Source: UBA7916 sp036121365
Lineage (GTDB): Bacteria > Pseudomonadota > Gammaproteobacteria > Comchoanobacterales > Comchoanobacteraceae
Direction: 5' to 3'
NCBI GenBank assembly: GCA_036121365.1
Contig: JAZAFR010000028.1
Coordinates: forward strand, 1-57,186
Length of the DNA: 57,186 nucleotides
The notes beneath the pieces were generated by a model. It was not told the origin of the DNA, did no database searches, and saw only the letters and a program-made list of their open reading frames with translations. Positions 24,745 through 33,652 of the stretch are shown one piece after another; position 1 is the stretch's first letter, and each line of letters begins with the position of its first letter. Position numbers and translations under genes: made by a program.

Positions 24745-26740
24745 GGCTAAGGAAATTGAGAAATTAAGGCTAGAGATCATGCGTATGGATCATGCTTATT
24801 GGGTTGAAAATCATCCGATTGCATCGGATGATGATTATGATGTTGCAGTGAACCGTTTAAAGCATTTAGAGAAAAAGTATCCACAATTACACGACACATT
24901 GTCTCCGACGATGCGCGTATCAGGCCAGGTTGCGAAAGGCTTTAAGTCAGTGGAGCATGAGCGGTTAATGATTTCATTGGACAATGCATTTGGAGAGGAG
25001 GACTTACAGCGATTTTTTCAGAGGGTGAGAGAAAAATTAGGGAGAAATTCGTTATGGGTTTGTGAGCCCAAATTGGATGGGCTGGCCGTCAGTTTACACT
25101 ATAAGCGGGGGCGTTTGGTACGGGCCTTGACTCGAGGCGATGGAAAAAGGGGTGAAGACATCACGGCCAATGCAAAAACAATTCGTCAGATTCCTTTGCA
25201 GCTATTAAAGACCGATATTCCTACTGATCTTGAGGTGAGGGGTGAGGTGTTTATGAAAAAGCGAGACTTTAACACATTAAACGAACGTCTAGAAAAGCAG
25301 GGTGTAAAGTGTTTTGCAAATCCCAGAAATGCGGCAGCGGGGAGTTTAAGGCAATATGACAGCAATGTCACAAGTCAGCGCAAGCTGAGCTTTTTTGCCT
25401 ATGCTGCCTTTGCAAGTGGGACAGAAGATTGGCCGAAAACACACCAAGGGGTGATGAGAAACCTGAAAACAATGGGTTTTAGTGTGAATGCATATAAGAA
25501 GGTGGTCGAGACTGAGGATCAGGCCAGTGCATTCATAGAAGAGGTATCAAAAAGCCGGCAAGACTTGGCCTATGGCATAGATGGGGTGGTTTTGAAGGTT
25601 GATGATATTGGCGATCAGAAAATATTGGGAGAGACCTCAAGGGCTCCAAGATGGGCGATAGCATACAAGTTTCCAGCAGAGATTGCTCAATCGGTGGTTC
25701 TTGGAATTGATGTACAGGTAGGCAGGACAGGGATCATTACTCCGGTTGCGCGTTTAAAGCCGGTATTGGTTGGAGGTGTGACAGTTCAGCATGTGACCTT
25801 ACACAATTACTCAGAGTTATTAAAAAAGGATGTCCGAGTCGGAGATTGGGTGCAGTTGCGTAGGGCAGGCGATGTGATTCCGGAGATAGTGCGTGTTGAT
25901 ATGGCATTGACAAAGAGTCGGCAGGCTAAGACTGAGGCGGTACAGCGGTGTCCATCTTGTGGCAGTGATTTGGAGATGGAAAATGATTTGACTGTTTTGA
26001 GGTGTCCTAGGGGGCATAGGTGTCCTGATCAGCTGGTGGCATCAATGTGGCATTTTGCCAGTCGCAAGGCCATGTTCATTGATGGATTAGGACATAGATT
26101 GATTGAGCAATTGGTGAGAGCTGGCCATGTCAAGCAGGCTGCATCTTTGTATGAACTGAGTTTGGATCAACTGGAGAGCTTGCCAAGAATGGGGACAAAG
26201 TCTGCGATGAATGTATTGCAGGGCATAGAGATGTCAAAGCCCAAGCCGTGGCACAGAGTGTTGTATGGTTTGGGGATAAGAGAAGTGGGTTATAAAACGG
26301 CTGAGGTTTTGGCTGAGGCTTATCCAAGCTGGCAAGCATTAGCGGGAGCGAGTGTCGAGGACTTAAGTCAGTTAGACAATATAGGACCTGTGATGGCAGA
26401 GTTTGTCTGTCATTATTTTTCAGACGAAGAGAACATTAAGAATATAGAGATGTTAGAACAACAGGGCGTGATTGCAAGTGAGAGAGAGGGAAAAAAAGAG
26501 GGGCCATTTTCGGGTCAGCATTATGTGATTACTGGGAAGTTTGCCAAGCCAAGATCGGAGTTGAAGTCATTGCTTGAGGATTTGGGTGCCAGTGTTGATG
26601 ATGCGGTGACTAAGAAGACAACGGCTTTGGTGGTGGGAGAAAAGTCTGGGAGTAAGGTAGAGAAGGCAAAAAAGATGGAAGTGCCGTGTATAACGATAGA
26701 AGACTTAGAAGATTTATTAGAGCAGCATACATGGGACTAG
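24734..26740 (+). CDS. ligA: NAD-dependent DNA ligase LigA
   Basis: A 668-residue enzyme, close to the usual 670. It seals nicks between Okazaki fragments and in repair, using NAD. Domains in order: an NAD-binding Ia region (HAYWVENHPIASDDDYD), the adenylation domain with nucleophile K113 in CEPKLDGLAVS, an OB fold (VGRTGIITPVA), a four-cysteine zinc finger (CPSC near 406, then Cys near 422 and 428), helix-hairpin-helix repeats (about 440-580) and a C-terminal BRCT domain (about 595-668). It overlaps the IcmL-like gene and is probably co-transcribed with it and zipA. Confidence 0.98.
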   Translation: MQDEAKEIEKLRLEIMRMDHAYWVENHPIASDDDYDVAVNRLKHLEKKYPQLHDTLSPTMRVSGQVAKGFKSVEHERLMISLDNAFGEEDLQRFFQRVREKLGRNSLWVCEPKLDGLAVSLHYKRGRLVRALTRGDGKRGEDITANAKTIRQIPLQLLKTDIPTDLEVRGEVFMKKRDFNTLNERLEKQGVKCFANPRNAAAGSLRQYDSNVTSQRKLSFFAYAAFASGTEDWPKTHQGVMRNLKTMGFSVNAYKKVVETEDQASAFIEEVSKSRQDLAYGIDGVVLKVDDIGDQKILGETSRAPRWAIAYKFPAEIAQSVVLGIDVQVGRTGIITPVARLKPVLVGGVTVQHVTLHNYSELLKKDVRVGDWVQLRRAGDVIPEIVRVDMALTKSRQAKTEAVQRCPSCGSDLEMENDLTVLRCPRGHRCPDQLVASMWHFASRKAMFIDGLGHRLIEQLVRAGHVKQAASLYELSLDQLESLPRMGTKSAMNVLQGIEMSKPKPWHRVLYGLGIREVGYKTAEVLAEAYPSWQALAGASVEDLSQLDNIGPVMAEFVCHYFSDEENIKNIEMLEQQGVIASEREGKKEGPFSGQHYVITGKFAKPRSELKSLLEDLGASVDDAVTKKTTALVVGEKSGSKVEKAKKMEVPCITIEDLEDLLEQHTWD

Positions 26741-26790
26741 TTTTTTAGGTAGCTGTTTTAACGAGTGACTGTTTGGGGTCAATCAAAAAA

Positions 26791-27648
26791 TTAGGCAGGT
26801 GGGAGCATGCCTTTTTCCTGGAGAATTTGTTTGAACCCTTGCCGATAGTTGGCGTATTCAAACCGAAACCCTGTGTGTAGCAAGCGTGTGTTATTGAGGC
26901 GTTTATTGGATTTAAAGTCATTGGGTTCGGGAGAGTGGTCATGTTTGTTATCGGGAAGAGGGAGTCCAGTAGTTGCGCTGAGCCAAGCGACGATGGTATT
27001 GATGGGGGTGGGTTCACAATCACTGGCGATATAGAGGTGTTCATTATATTTGATGCGCATCATATGGTAGAGAACTCTAGCGCAGTCTACGGCATGAATG
27101 CGGTTTGAGAAGTGTAAGCTATTACATAGTTTGGCATTGCCATTTTTAAGAGCATCAAGAAGGTAGTGCCTATTGATACCATAGATACCGCTAAATCTAA
27201 CAATAATGGGGTCAAGTCCAGATTCTAAAACGATATTTTCCCCATCTATAATTTGGCAAGCGAGTGGGTCTTTGGGGTCACAGGGGCTTTCTTCATCGAC
27301 CCATTGCCCGTGAGATTGTTCAAACACTCTGGAACTAGAGGCGTAGATGAATCTTGGTTTGTGGGATCTTTTGGCGTAAATAGAGGAAACGACCTTTGCA
27401 CCTTTTGCGTAAATTTTTTGATAGGACATGATGTCTCTTGCATCGCTACTTGGGCAGTAAACAACAAAGTCAACATCGGGAAGGTCTTCATCTTGTAGTT
27501 GCAGGATGTCTTTTTGTATGAGCTTTTCTAGAGTATGGGCAATGCTATTTCTTTTAATACCCCAAACTTGGTGTCCATCTTTCTTTAGCTCTTGACCAAG
27601 AAGTTGGCCAATGAATCCGTAACCCACAATCAATACTTTAACAGTCAT
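26791..27648 (-). CDS. NAD-dependent epimerase/dehydratase family protein (YeeZ-like)
   Basis: A 285-residue extended short-chain dehydrogenase-like protein. It has an N-terminal Rossmann motif VLIVGYGFIGQLLG and the strand-4 stretch FIYASSSRVFEQSHGQWVDE, similar to the SDR subgroup that includes E. coli YeeZ. The usual Tyr-x3-Lys pair is replaced by ACQIIDGE, as in that subgroup, so a classical epimerase reaction is doubtful. The C-terminus has a plausible substrate pocket (RIHAVDCARVLYHMM). GGGGAA lies seven bases before the ATG. It diverges from folE; its substrate is unknown. Confidence 0.85.
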   Translation of the reverse strand: MTVKVLIVGYGFIGQLLGQELKKDGHQVWGIKRNSIAHTLEKLIQKDILQLQDEDLPDVDFVVYCPSSDARDIMSYQKIYAKGAKVVSSIYAKRSHKPRFIYASSSRVFEQSHGQWVDEESPCDPKDPLACQIIDGENIVLESGLDPIIVRFSGIYGINRHYLLDALKNGNAKLCNSLHFSNRIHAVDCARVLYHMMRIKYNEHLYIASDCEPTPINTIVAWLSATTGLPLPDNKHDHSPEPNDFKSNKRLNNTRLLHTGFRFEYANYRQGFKQILQEKGMLPPA

Positions 27649-27803
27649 AATAAGTTCCCCATATATGTGTGATATGAGTATAGGACATAAAAAGATATTT
27701 TGCAGGATAAAGTGAATAAAAATCTTTTTAAATAAATGATAAAAAATCAGAAAAGTCTGTGAAAATGTACTATAAAAAACGTATATACAGATGGAGATGA
27801 TTG

Positions 27804-28346
27804 ATGGAAAACAACTATAAAAATATCATAGAAAGCATAGGAGAGGACATTGGAAGAGAAGGATTAAAAAACACCCCAAAGAGGGCAAGTGAGGCATTGA
27901 AATTCTTAACCGAGGGGTATGGAATGAAGCCAGAGAAATTGATGAATGATGCTTTATTTGATTGTGACAATGAAGGTATTGTGGTGGTTAAATCAATTGA
28001 GTTGTATTCTTTGTGTGAGCATCACTTATTGCCATTTTTTGGGACATGTCACATTGGCTATTTGCCAAATAAAAAGGTGATTGGGTTGTCTAAGATGGGA
28101 AGGTTTGTGGATGCGTTTGCAAGAAGGTTGCAAGTCCAGGAGAGATTGACTGGTGAGATCGCAGAGTGTATCGAGAGGGTAACTGGGGCAAAGGGAGTGG
28201 CAGTGATGATTGAGGCTCAGCATTTATGTATGATGATGAGGGGAGTACAAAAGCAAAATGCAGAGACCATTACAATGTCTATGCGGGGTGATTTTGAGTA
28301 TGATATGAATATGCGATCAGAGTTTGAGCGGTTAGTAAAAAAATAG
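27804..28346 (+). CDS. folE: GTP cyclohydrolase I
   Basis: A 180-residue enzyme that converts GTP to dihydroneopterin triphosphate, the first step of folate and pterin synthesis. The zinc ligands C71, H74 and C142 occur in CEHHLLPFFG and EAQHLCMMMRG, with the same spacing as in E. coli FolE. The substrate-binding VIGLSKMGRFVDAFARRLQ is intact. GGAG lies upstream of the ATG chosen; an adjacent TTG would add one residue. It is a single gene, divergent from the epimerase-like gene. Confidence 0.97.
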   Translation: MENNYKNIIESIGEDIGREGLKNTPKRASEALKFLTEGYGMKPEKLMNDALFDCDNEGIVVVKSIELYSLCEHHLLPFFGTCHIGYLPNKKVIGLSKMGRFVDAFARRLQVQERLTGEIAECIERVTGAKGVAVMIEAQHLCMMMRGVQKQNAETITMSMRGDFEYDMNMRSEFERLVKK

Positions 28347-28791
28347 GTGTGGAGGTATGCACGAGATGCGATGACAAAATGGTCTTATTGTACAGAAAGA
28401 TTTCATGATGGACATTATTTAGAACAAGATACATTCAGGTCATTCAGGTCATTCAGGTCATTCAGGTCATTCAGGTCATTCAGATTGAGGTCCATAAGAA
28501 AATTCTAGAAATCCTGTATTCTCAGAATCCATTGATGGTATCTAACCATACGATCCAGGAAAAAAATGGATGAGGGATTGACTGTATGGTTGTTGGAGGA
28601 TATGTTGGTGCGATATTTATCTAGATGCCCATTGAGTGGCGCTATGGAGATATCTGGTTGTTTAAAAGTGACATGAATGAAATTGATTCCTGATAAAAAG
28701 AGTCAAAGAGAGTGAGTGTTTAGAGTGATCATTTGGTTATGCGAGTCATAGGGATTGATAGATGATGGGGGTGCGGTAAATACGAATGGGG
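28347..28791. other. Intergenic region containing a 9-bp microsatellite
   Basis: About 445 bases between folE and the convergent Smr gene. Apart from the short tandem repeat at 28432 I see no gene. One frame across the repeat stays open for over 50 codons but has no ATG, GTG or TTG near its beginning, so I do not call it. Confidence 0.5.
28432..28483 (+). repeat. 9-bp tandem repeat (CATTCAGGT, 5.8 copies)
   Basis: Five perfect copies of CATTCAGGT followed by CATTCAG. Nine is a multiple of three, so copy changes would not shift a frame. No gene clearly crosses it. Confidence 0.95.
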
Positions 28792-29349
28792 TTAAGTCTT
28801 TGTTGGTTTTCTCAGAAAAACATCAATGGCGCCTGTGCCGCCACAGGAGGGGTGGGCGCTCTGGTAGGCGAGTATTGAGGGGGAGTGGGATAAGACCAGG
28901 ATGCAGATGCCTTTGAGTTTAGAAAGGCCTTTAGAGTGATGGCCTTGACCGCAGATCAGGTGTAGTTTACGTAGCTTGGCTTGTTGGCATTGAGAGATGG
29001 CATATTGGCAGGAGAGGTAGGCCTCTTGAGTAGACAGGTGGTGTAGGTCTAGGAGCATGTCTGGTTTAAAGGGGTGAGCAAAGATTTTCTTTCTGCGTTG
29101 TGATGAGAAGCTGGGGTGAGAGAACGATACGGGGAGGTTGCCTTGAATGGGTTTTATGATGTTTGAGGAGTAGGGAGGATAGTGGGCATCGAGTGGGCAA
29201 TCAAGGTATTGAGGGGGTGAAGGAGGGTTTTTATGATTGCTATGCGAATGGGGGGCGATTGTATCCGACATAGATTGGAATGTTTTTTCCCAAATAGACT
29301 GATCTATTTCATCGTCGTTATTATTACTGTTTTGGTCTGGAGTGCTCAT
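28792..29349 (-). CDS. Smr domain protein
   Basis: About 185 residues from the ATG chosen; a TTG 27 bases upstream is less likely. The C-terminal 90 residues are a Smr (small MutS-related) domain: LLDLHHLSTQEAYLSC with the LDLHG-like motif, the central HLICGQGHHSKG (the usual GxGxH/HSxG), and a final SCGGTGAIDVFLRK (the usual GGxGAxxVxLR). Smr domains are nucleases in several families (DNA or RNA). The N-terminal 90 residues are Pro/Ser-rich and disordered. Similar to bacterial SmrA/SmrB proteins. No clear ribosome site. Confidence 0.86.
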   Translation of the reverse strand: MSTPDQNSNNNDDEIDQSIWEKTFQSMSDTIAPHSHSNHKNPPSPPQYLDCPLDAHYPPYSSNIIKPIQGNLPVSFSHPSFSSQRRKKIFAHPFKPDMLLDLHHLSTQEAYLSCQYAISQCQQAKLRKLHLICGQGHHSKGLSKLKGICILVLSHSPSILAYQSAHPSCGGTGAIDVFLRKPTKT

Positions 29350-29593
29350 GACTTGGTTAAAATGATATGATAGCAATTACAAGGGAGTATGAAAAGGCCA
29401 AGCAGAAATTGACCTAAGAAAATGTGTCTTACGGGGGTTGGGAAGCGTAAAAAAATTAAAATGGACAATTGAGCAGTGCTGTGTCTGAGGCACAAGATGG
29501 ATGGGCAGTGAAGAAAGTCAGAGGAGAAGAGGTGAACTTGGGGTGATTGAAGACATCTGACCGGGTATAGAGATGATGGTGGGCATCATATGG

Positions 29594-31339
29594 TTATGAA
29601 ATAATGATGTTTCCAGGATATAGGGTGGTTTGTGTGACTTGTTGGTGTTGCTTGGGAGAGGGCGAAGAGGGAACGGTGGTGTAGGGTCTTTTTTTCTGTA
29701 GGTTGAGGCCTTGCTGTTGCAATTGGGAGACATTACCCCAGTAGATGGACCGTGGGGTGACCGAGGGGTCAATGGCGATGATGGCGGGGGTATGGATGGA
29801 GTGAATGGGGGTCCATATGGCGCATGATCCTGCACACAGTAGTCCTGTTTTGGCTTGTATGGCCCAGGTGGTGTGATTGTCTTGGAGGGGGATGGAGCCA
29901 GACAGGCGCCAGAGTGCGAAGGCATCTTGCCACTGGGTTGATAGGCTGATGCGTTGTTGATGGGGGTTTTCATTGGAAAGGTTGGTCAAGCTGGCTTGGT
30001 GTTTTTGGTGTTTTTTTGGGGAGATAGAGGCGGTGAGGGTTTGTTGTTGGTTGGTGGTTTTAGCGCGCCAGTGTATGTGGGGTGTGCTTTTTTGTTTGAT
30101 TGAGAAGTTGAGGCTGAGATTGGCTGATTGTGATTTTCTGGCGCTTGCTGACAGGGAGAGGTCAGGGGTGAGACGGGGATGAGAGAAGCGTTTTTTGACA
30201 ATGGCTTGTAGCATATTTTTCTGATTGTTTTGGCTGATGTGTAGCATGATGGCGCTGAGAAGGTTGTGGTGATCGCGTTGGATTTGGGTGTGGACAATCC
30301 AGGGTAGATTTTGTTTGGAGGGTTGTGAGGGGTAGTGTGTGGTCATGAGATTCCAATTGATGTGGTGTGAGAAGCTGGCTTGGGTTTGAAAACCAATGGC
30401 CAGGCTATGGTGGTCATGGTGATTAAAAATGCCTTGCATCCATAAAATTTCGGGTTGGAGGGTGAGAGCGTGGATTTTACTGCGAGTGTTAAAACCGACA
30501 GACAGCTGTTCCCCTTGTAGGTTTAGGGTGCCTTGTGTGCTCCCCAAAGGGGTTTTTTGAATGTGGGTGAGGTTAACGAGGAGGTGATAGGGGTCATTGT
30601 CGATGGGGGGTAGTCCGTAGGATTGTTGGGCAGCATGATTGGTGGGAAATCCAACAGACAGGTGAGTGGCGTGCTGGAGTGGGGCATCGAGGAGGGTATT
30701 GTTGACAAATTGTTCTTGTGAATTTTGACTGGCGGTTTGGTCGACAGTATCGATATTGATGGGGTAGGCGCCAGGGGGTAAATCTTGGGAGGCATAGAGG
30801 TGGCTACCTGAAGAGAGGATATCTTGTTGGAGAATGCTGGATGAATCTTTGATAGTAACAAGGGAGTTTTTACTGAGGACAACTCCTAGCCAGGGGCGCA
30901 TGGTTGAGGTAAAGGATTTGGGATGGGCGTTGAGGTTGGGGGTAGAGATGGCAAGGCCAAAAAAGGGTTGGCTTCTGGCTAGGGCGTGGCTTTGAAAGCG
31001 TTTGTTGTAGCCGACTTCAATGTGATGATTTTTGGGGACAAGGCCGAGGATGGCATTTTGCCAGTTGCAGCGATTTTGGGTGCATTGGACTCGGTAGTGA
31101 AGATGGGTGCTATTTTTGGATAAAATGGCTTGTTGATGAACAAAAAACTGGTTGGTGTCTTGGTAGCCGCCGGTCAGGTTCAGTTTGGCTATTTGTTGGT
31201 AACTCAGGGGCGATGCATTGGGAGGCGTATGCATGAGGCAGGCAAGAAGGCAGATAATGGACAGTAAGCATTGTTGAGTGAGTGAAGAAGATGGCAAGTA
31301 AGAAGAGAGGTCGGACGATGAAGGCGAGGAAGCAGTCAT
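29594..31339 (-). CDS. Pilus usher-like outer membrane protein, probably C-terminally truncated
   Basis: A 581-residue exported protein (signal-like stretch around residues 22-42). It is rich in alternating polar/hydrophobic strands typical of a beta-barrel. Around residues 145-195, PWLGVVLSKNSLVTIKD followed by SGSHLYASQDLPPGAYPINI resembles the plug region of alternate chaperone-usher ushers (CS1/TcfC/alpha-fimbrial type), where the phrase LPPGxY is common. The protein ends at TLYPGNIIIS. In TcfC-like ushers I recall a LYPGN element followed by a C-terminal regulatory-like domain, which is absent here; typical ushers are over 800 residues. No chaperone or pilin gene is recognised. Base use is extremely G-poor on the coding strand. 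Family assignment is tentative. Confidence 0.55.
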   Translation of the reverse strand: MTASSPSSSDLSSYLPSSSLTQQCLLSIICLLACLMHTPPNASPLSYQQIAKLNLTGGYQDTNQFFVHQQAILSKNSTHLHYRVQCTQNRCNWQNAILGLVPKNHHIEVGYNKRFQSHALARSQPFFGLAISTPNLNAHPKSFTSTMRPWLGVVLSKNSLVTIKDSSSILQQDILSSGSHLYASQDLPPGAYPINIDTVDQTASQNSQEQFVNNTLLDAPLQHATHLSVGFPTNHAAQQSYGLPPIDNDPYHLLVNLTHIQKTPLGSTQGTLNLQGEQLSVGFNTRSKIHALTLQPEILWMQGIFNHHDHHSLAIGFQTQASFSHHINWNLMTTHYPSQPSKQNLPWIVHTQIQRDHHNLLSAIMLHISQNNQKNMLQAIVKKRFSHPRLTPDLSLSASARKSQSANLSLNFSIKQKSTPHIHWRAKTTNQQQTLTASISPKKHQKHQASLTNLSNENPHQQRISLSTQWQDAFALWRLSGSIPLQDNHTTWAIQAKTGLLCAGSCAIWTPIHSIHTPAIIAIDPSVTPRSIYWGNVSQLQQQGLNLQKKRPYTTVPSSPSPKQHQQVTQTTLYPGNIIIS

Positions 31340-31346
31340 ATAGCAA

Positions 31347-31619
31347 TCAAATGGTCTTAATTAACAATAGCAAAAATGGATTGATATTCAATACGGTAAA
31401 TGGCATGGATGGGTGCGGAATTGATAAAATATTGGGTGCAAAAAGGTCAGGAGTATGACTGAAAAAAGGCAGATCAGATTGTAAGACATTAACGTGGATG
31501 AATGGGGGAAGGGCGGTGGTGTAAGGATTAGGGTAGGCGAGAGTGATTTGATGGATAACAAGTGCATGCAGGCTGATATTGGGGGAGATGACATAGAAGG
31601 CAAACAATAAATAGCGCAT
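31347..31619 (-). CDS. Small putative secreted protein upstream of the usher-like gene
   Basis: A 90-residue frame ending seven bases before the usher-like gene. It starts with a hydrophobic signal-like stretch (MRYLLFAFYVISPNISLHAL) and is rich in Pro, Leu and Ile. It may be a remnant of a pilus chaperone or subunit, or chance. A competing overlapping minus-strand frame exists. No family is recognised. Confidence 0.35.
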   Translation of the reverse strand: MRYLLFAFYVISPNISLHALVIHQITLAYPNPYTTALPPFIHVNVLQSDLPFFSHTPDLFAPNILSIPHPSMPFTVLNINPFLLLLIKTI

Positions 31620-31835
31620 AGGGGCAAAATAAGGGCGAATAAGCGCTGTTTTTAATCAAGGAAGGCAAGACCAGCCAGATAGGTTGAAAGACGCAGTTGT
31701 GGCAATCAGGTCTCTCAGGGAAAAATGGGTTATTTGGGATTTATGATGGCAATCAGATAAAGACAGGCGACAGTCCAGAGAAAATGCGTTAGAATGAGTG
31801 TGAAATAAGGACAGGCTGTGATTGAAGGGGGCATG

Positions 31836-32294
31836 ATGAGGCAAGCAGTAAAAATGGGTTGTAAAATAATTGGTTTGATTATGGGGGGTTTGGTGGGTGT
31901 TGCGGAGCAGACAGTCAGCCATGACATCAACATAGAGTTGACCAATGCCAGTAAGTACACTTGGTATTTGGTCACCTGTGCAACTGACGATGCGATCAAT
32001 TTCACTGAACGTGGTAGGGTGGTGGTCAATCCCAAAGAGAAAAAAGACGTTCATGTGCGTTTGAACAATATTCCGCAGCAGTGGCCGCAAGAAAAGCAAG
32101 AAGTGCATGTGGGGCATTGGAAGTTGAGGGGAATAAAGCAGAGTCAATTTCAAGATGAAATGGATTTATATGTGATAAGTGAGGGTGGTCACATTCAAAA
32201 GTGGTCTTGTCAAACTGGTAGAAATGGGATGAATTGTGCTGTGATCAACAAAAATGGGAACATCACGATAGACCTTATCATCAGTGTCAGATAG
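31836..32294 (+). CDS. Putative secreted protein, unknown
   Basis: About 152 residues from the second of two adjacent ATGs, chosen for its spacing from GAAGGGGG. A signal peptide is likely (KIIGLIMGGLVGVAEQTVS). The mature part looks beta-rich (INIELTNASKYTWYLVTC) and contains three cysteines, which could pair in the periplasm. No family is recognised. It diverges from the usher-like gene region, so a pilus-related role is only a guess. Confidence 0.65.
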   Translation: MRQAVKMGCKIIGLIMGGLVGVAEQTVSHDINIELTNASKYTWYLVTCATDDAINFTERGRVVVNPKEKKDVHVRLNNIPQQWPQEKQEVHVGHWKLRGIKQSQFQDEMDLYVISEGGHIQKWSCQTGRNGMNCAVINKNGNITIDLIISVR

Positions 32295-32350
32295 GGCGTT
32301 CATGATAAAAAAGCTTGTTAGCAAAAAGAAGTAAAATCAGACTTGTGATA

Positions 32351-32379
32351 TTGACAATAAAGACAATAAGTGATAAAAT
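32351..32379 (+). promoter_or_regulatory. Candidate sigma-70 promoter
   Basis: TTGACA (32351-32356), a 17-base spacer and TAAAAT (32374-32379), near consensus, 40 bases before the ATG at 32420. Confidence 0.65.
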
Positions 32380-32419
32380 AACATAAATATAAATTGAATG
32401 ATTTTAATAAGGTAAAAAC

Positions 32420-32923
32420 ATGAAAGATTTAATTACAAAAAAAGGGCTGATCCGAATTGAGTATCCGTTGGGGATTTTTTGCGGTAGTTTTATTGCCAGT
32501 ATGTTTGGAGTGCCTATGGCATCAATGCTTGCTTTATCGTTTCTTGTGGTGACAGGATTGGTTGCGGTGCACAATACATTGATGCATTTATTCAATCGAT
32601 CTTTAGAAGATGTTACAAGCAGTGTTTGCACCAAAGGAGTGAGAGAAACAATTGAAGAAAGCAGTCTAAATCTTTCAGATTCATTATGTTGTGAGGTTTT
32701 AAATACCGCTAAATCCATCGATAATAAAGAACCTTTAAATGAGACCGATTGTCGCCGTATGTTGTTTCAAACGATGCGCTTGTCGACAGTTGATGGAACT
32801 TTGTTTGGTAAGGGGCAGACGCCAGGGGTGGTATCACGATCGATGGCATTTTGTAATCGACTATCAGAGTCAGTGAAGACTCTTATTTTCGGTAATAATA
32901 ATCAAGGTGCTGAGCTTCTTTAG
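32420..32923 (+). CDS. Unknown protein with one hydrophobic hairpin
   Basis: A 167-residue protein. Residues 16-52 are hydrophobic (GIFCGSFIASMFGVPMASML and following), probably one long or two short membrane segments. The rest is soluble, with five cysteines and helix-forming stretches. I do not recognise a family. A near-consensus promoter lies just upstream, suggesting it is well expressed. AAGG lies upstream of the ATG. Possibly a small membrane-associated effector. Confidence 0.6.
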   Translation: MKDLITKKGLIRIEYPLGIFCGSFIASMFGVPMASMLALSFLVVTGLVAVHNTLMHLFNRSLEDVTSSVCTKGVRETIEESSLNLSDSLCCEVLNTAKSIDNKEPLNETDCRRMLFQTMRLSTVDGTLFGKGQTPGVVSRSMAFCNRLSESVKTLIFGNNNQGAELL

Positions 32924-33177
32924 AGCATGATCAAAGGAGAAAGAAAGCCATGTATGAATTAAAGATGGGTTATTTGGTGATGATATTGTTTGGGCATTGG
33001 CTCATAGCGAGATCGCAAATCAGATAGCCCAAGGCCAGACAAGGCCGAACTAAGAATAATAAAAGGCAGCAATCAATCACGGTTTGCTTGTAAAGGGGGC
33101 TGTGAGAGGATAAAATAAGTGGGTTAGTCCAATGGTGAATGGGCTACAAATCACTCACAAAACAAAGGTAAGACATC

Positions 33178-33543
33178 ATGACCTCCACACGACCGGACCA
33201 AGAACAAATAATTGCAGACACTGAGCTGAGAAAGCCGGTGAAAAGTCCGTATGATGAAGAGCAGTATGCGGGTGCCATTAAAAAAGCGGTTGAAGAAGGA
33301 AAGTGGCATTGGTTGGAAGACCACACACACGAGACAATGGAAAATATTGCAGAGATTGATAAGTCACAATTGTATGCACAGATTCATAGAGAAGATGATC
33401 AATTGACCAGTGCAGACATCATTGCCAAGCTGAGACAACTTGAAAAGTCCAAGCGAGAGCAGGAAAAATCAGAATCAAGAAAGAAACAAGAGCAGCAAGA
33501 GAACGAGCGAGACAGCACAGCGCCAGGTTTCAGTCCATTTTAA
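33178..33543 (+). CDS. Unknown small charged protein
   Basis: A 121-residue, very hydrophilic protein with no membrane segment. The C-terminal third is a highly charged helix (AKLRQLEKSKREQEKSESRK), then a short Pro-containing end. No family is recognised. AAGGT lies ten bases upstream of the ATG. A strong bidirectional terminator separates it from the convergent giant gene. Confidence 0.6.
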   Translation: MTSTRPDQEQIIADTELRKPVKSPYDEEQYAGAIKKAVEEGKWHWLEDHTHETMENIAEIDKSQLYAQIHREDDQLTSADIIAKLRQLEKSKREQEKSESRKKQEQQENERDSTAPGFSPF

Positions 33544-33602
33544 AGTTTTACCCAGTCAAAAGCGAAAAGTATTGAAATGACAAGGGGTGAAAAAATCAGA
33601 GC

Positions 33603-33633
33603 AAAAAAAAGGCCATGCTGAGCATGGCCTTTT
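33603..33633. terminator. Bidirectional Rho-independent terminator
   Basis: GGCCATGC (33611-33618), loop TGA, GCATGGCC (33622-33629), flanked by eight A on the left and four T on the right. It can end both the gene at 33178 and the giant gene on the minus strand. Confidence 0.92.
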
Positions 33634-33652
33634 GCGGTTGGGGTTTGGTTTA

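Noticed and set aside
28360..28570. Open frame reading VIQVIQ through the 9-bp repeat
   Set aside because: No ATG, GTG or TTG near its beginning and no ribosome site; probably chance.
29518..29973. Minus-strand frame overlapping the usher-like gene 3' end
   Set aside because: Pro/Ser-rich shadow created by the C-rich strand.
31656..32153. 165-codon minus-strand frame opposite the 31836 gene
   Set aside because: The plus-strand frame has a signal peptide and better start; the minus frame shows low-complexity His/Leu/Phe content.
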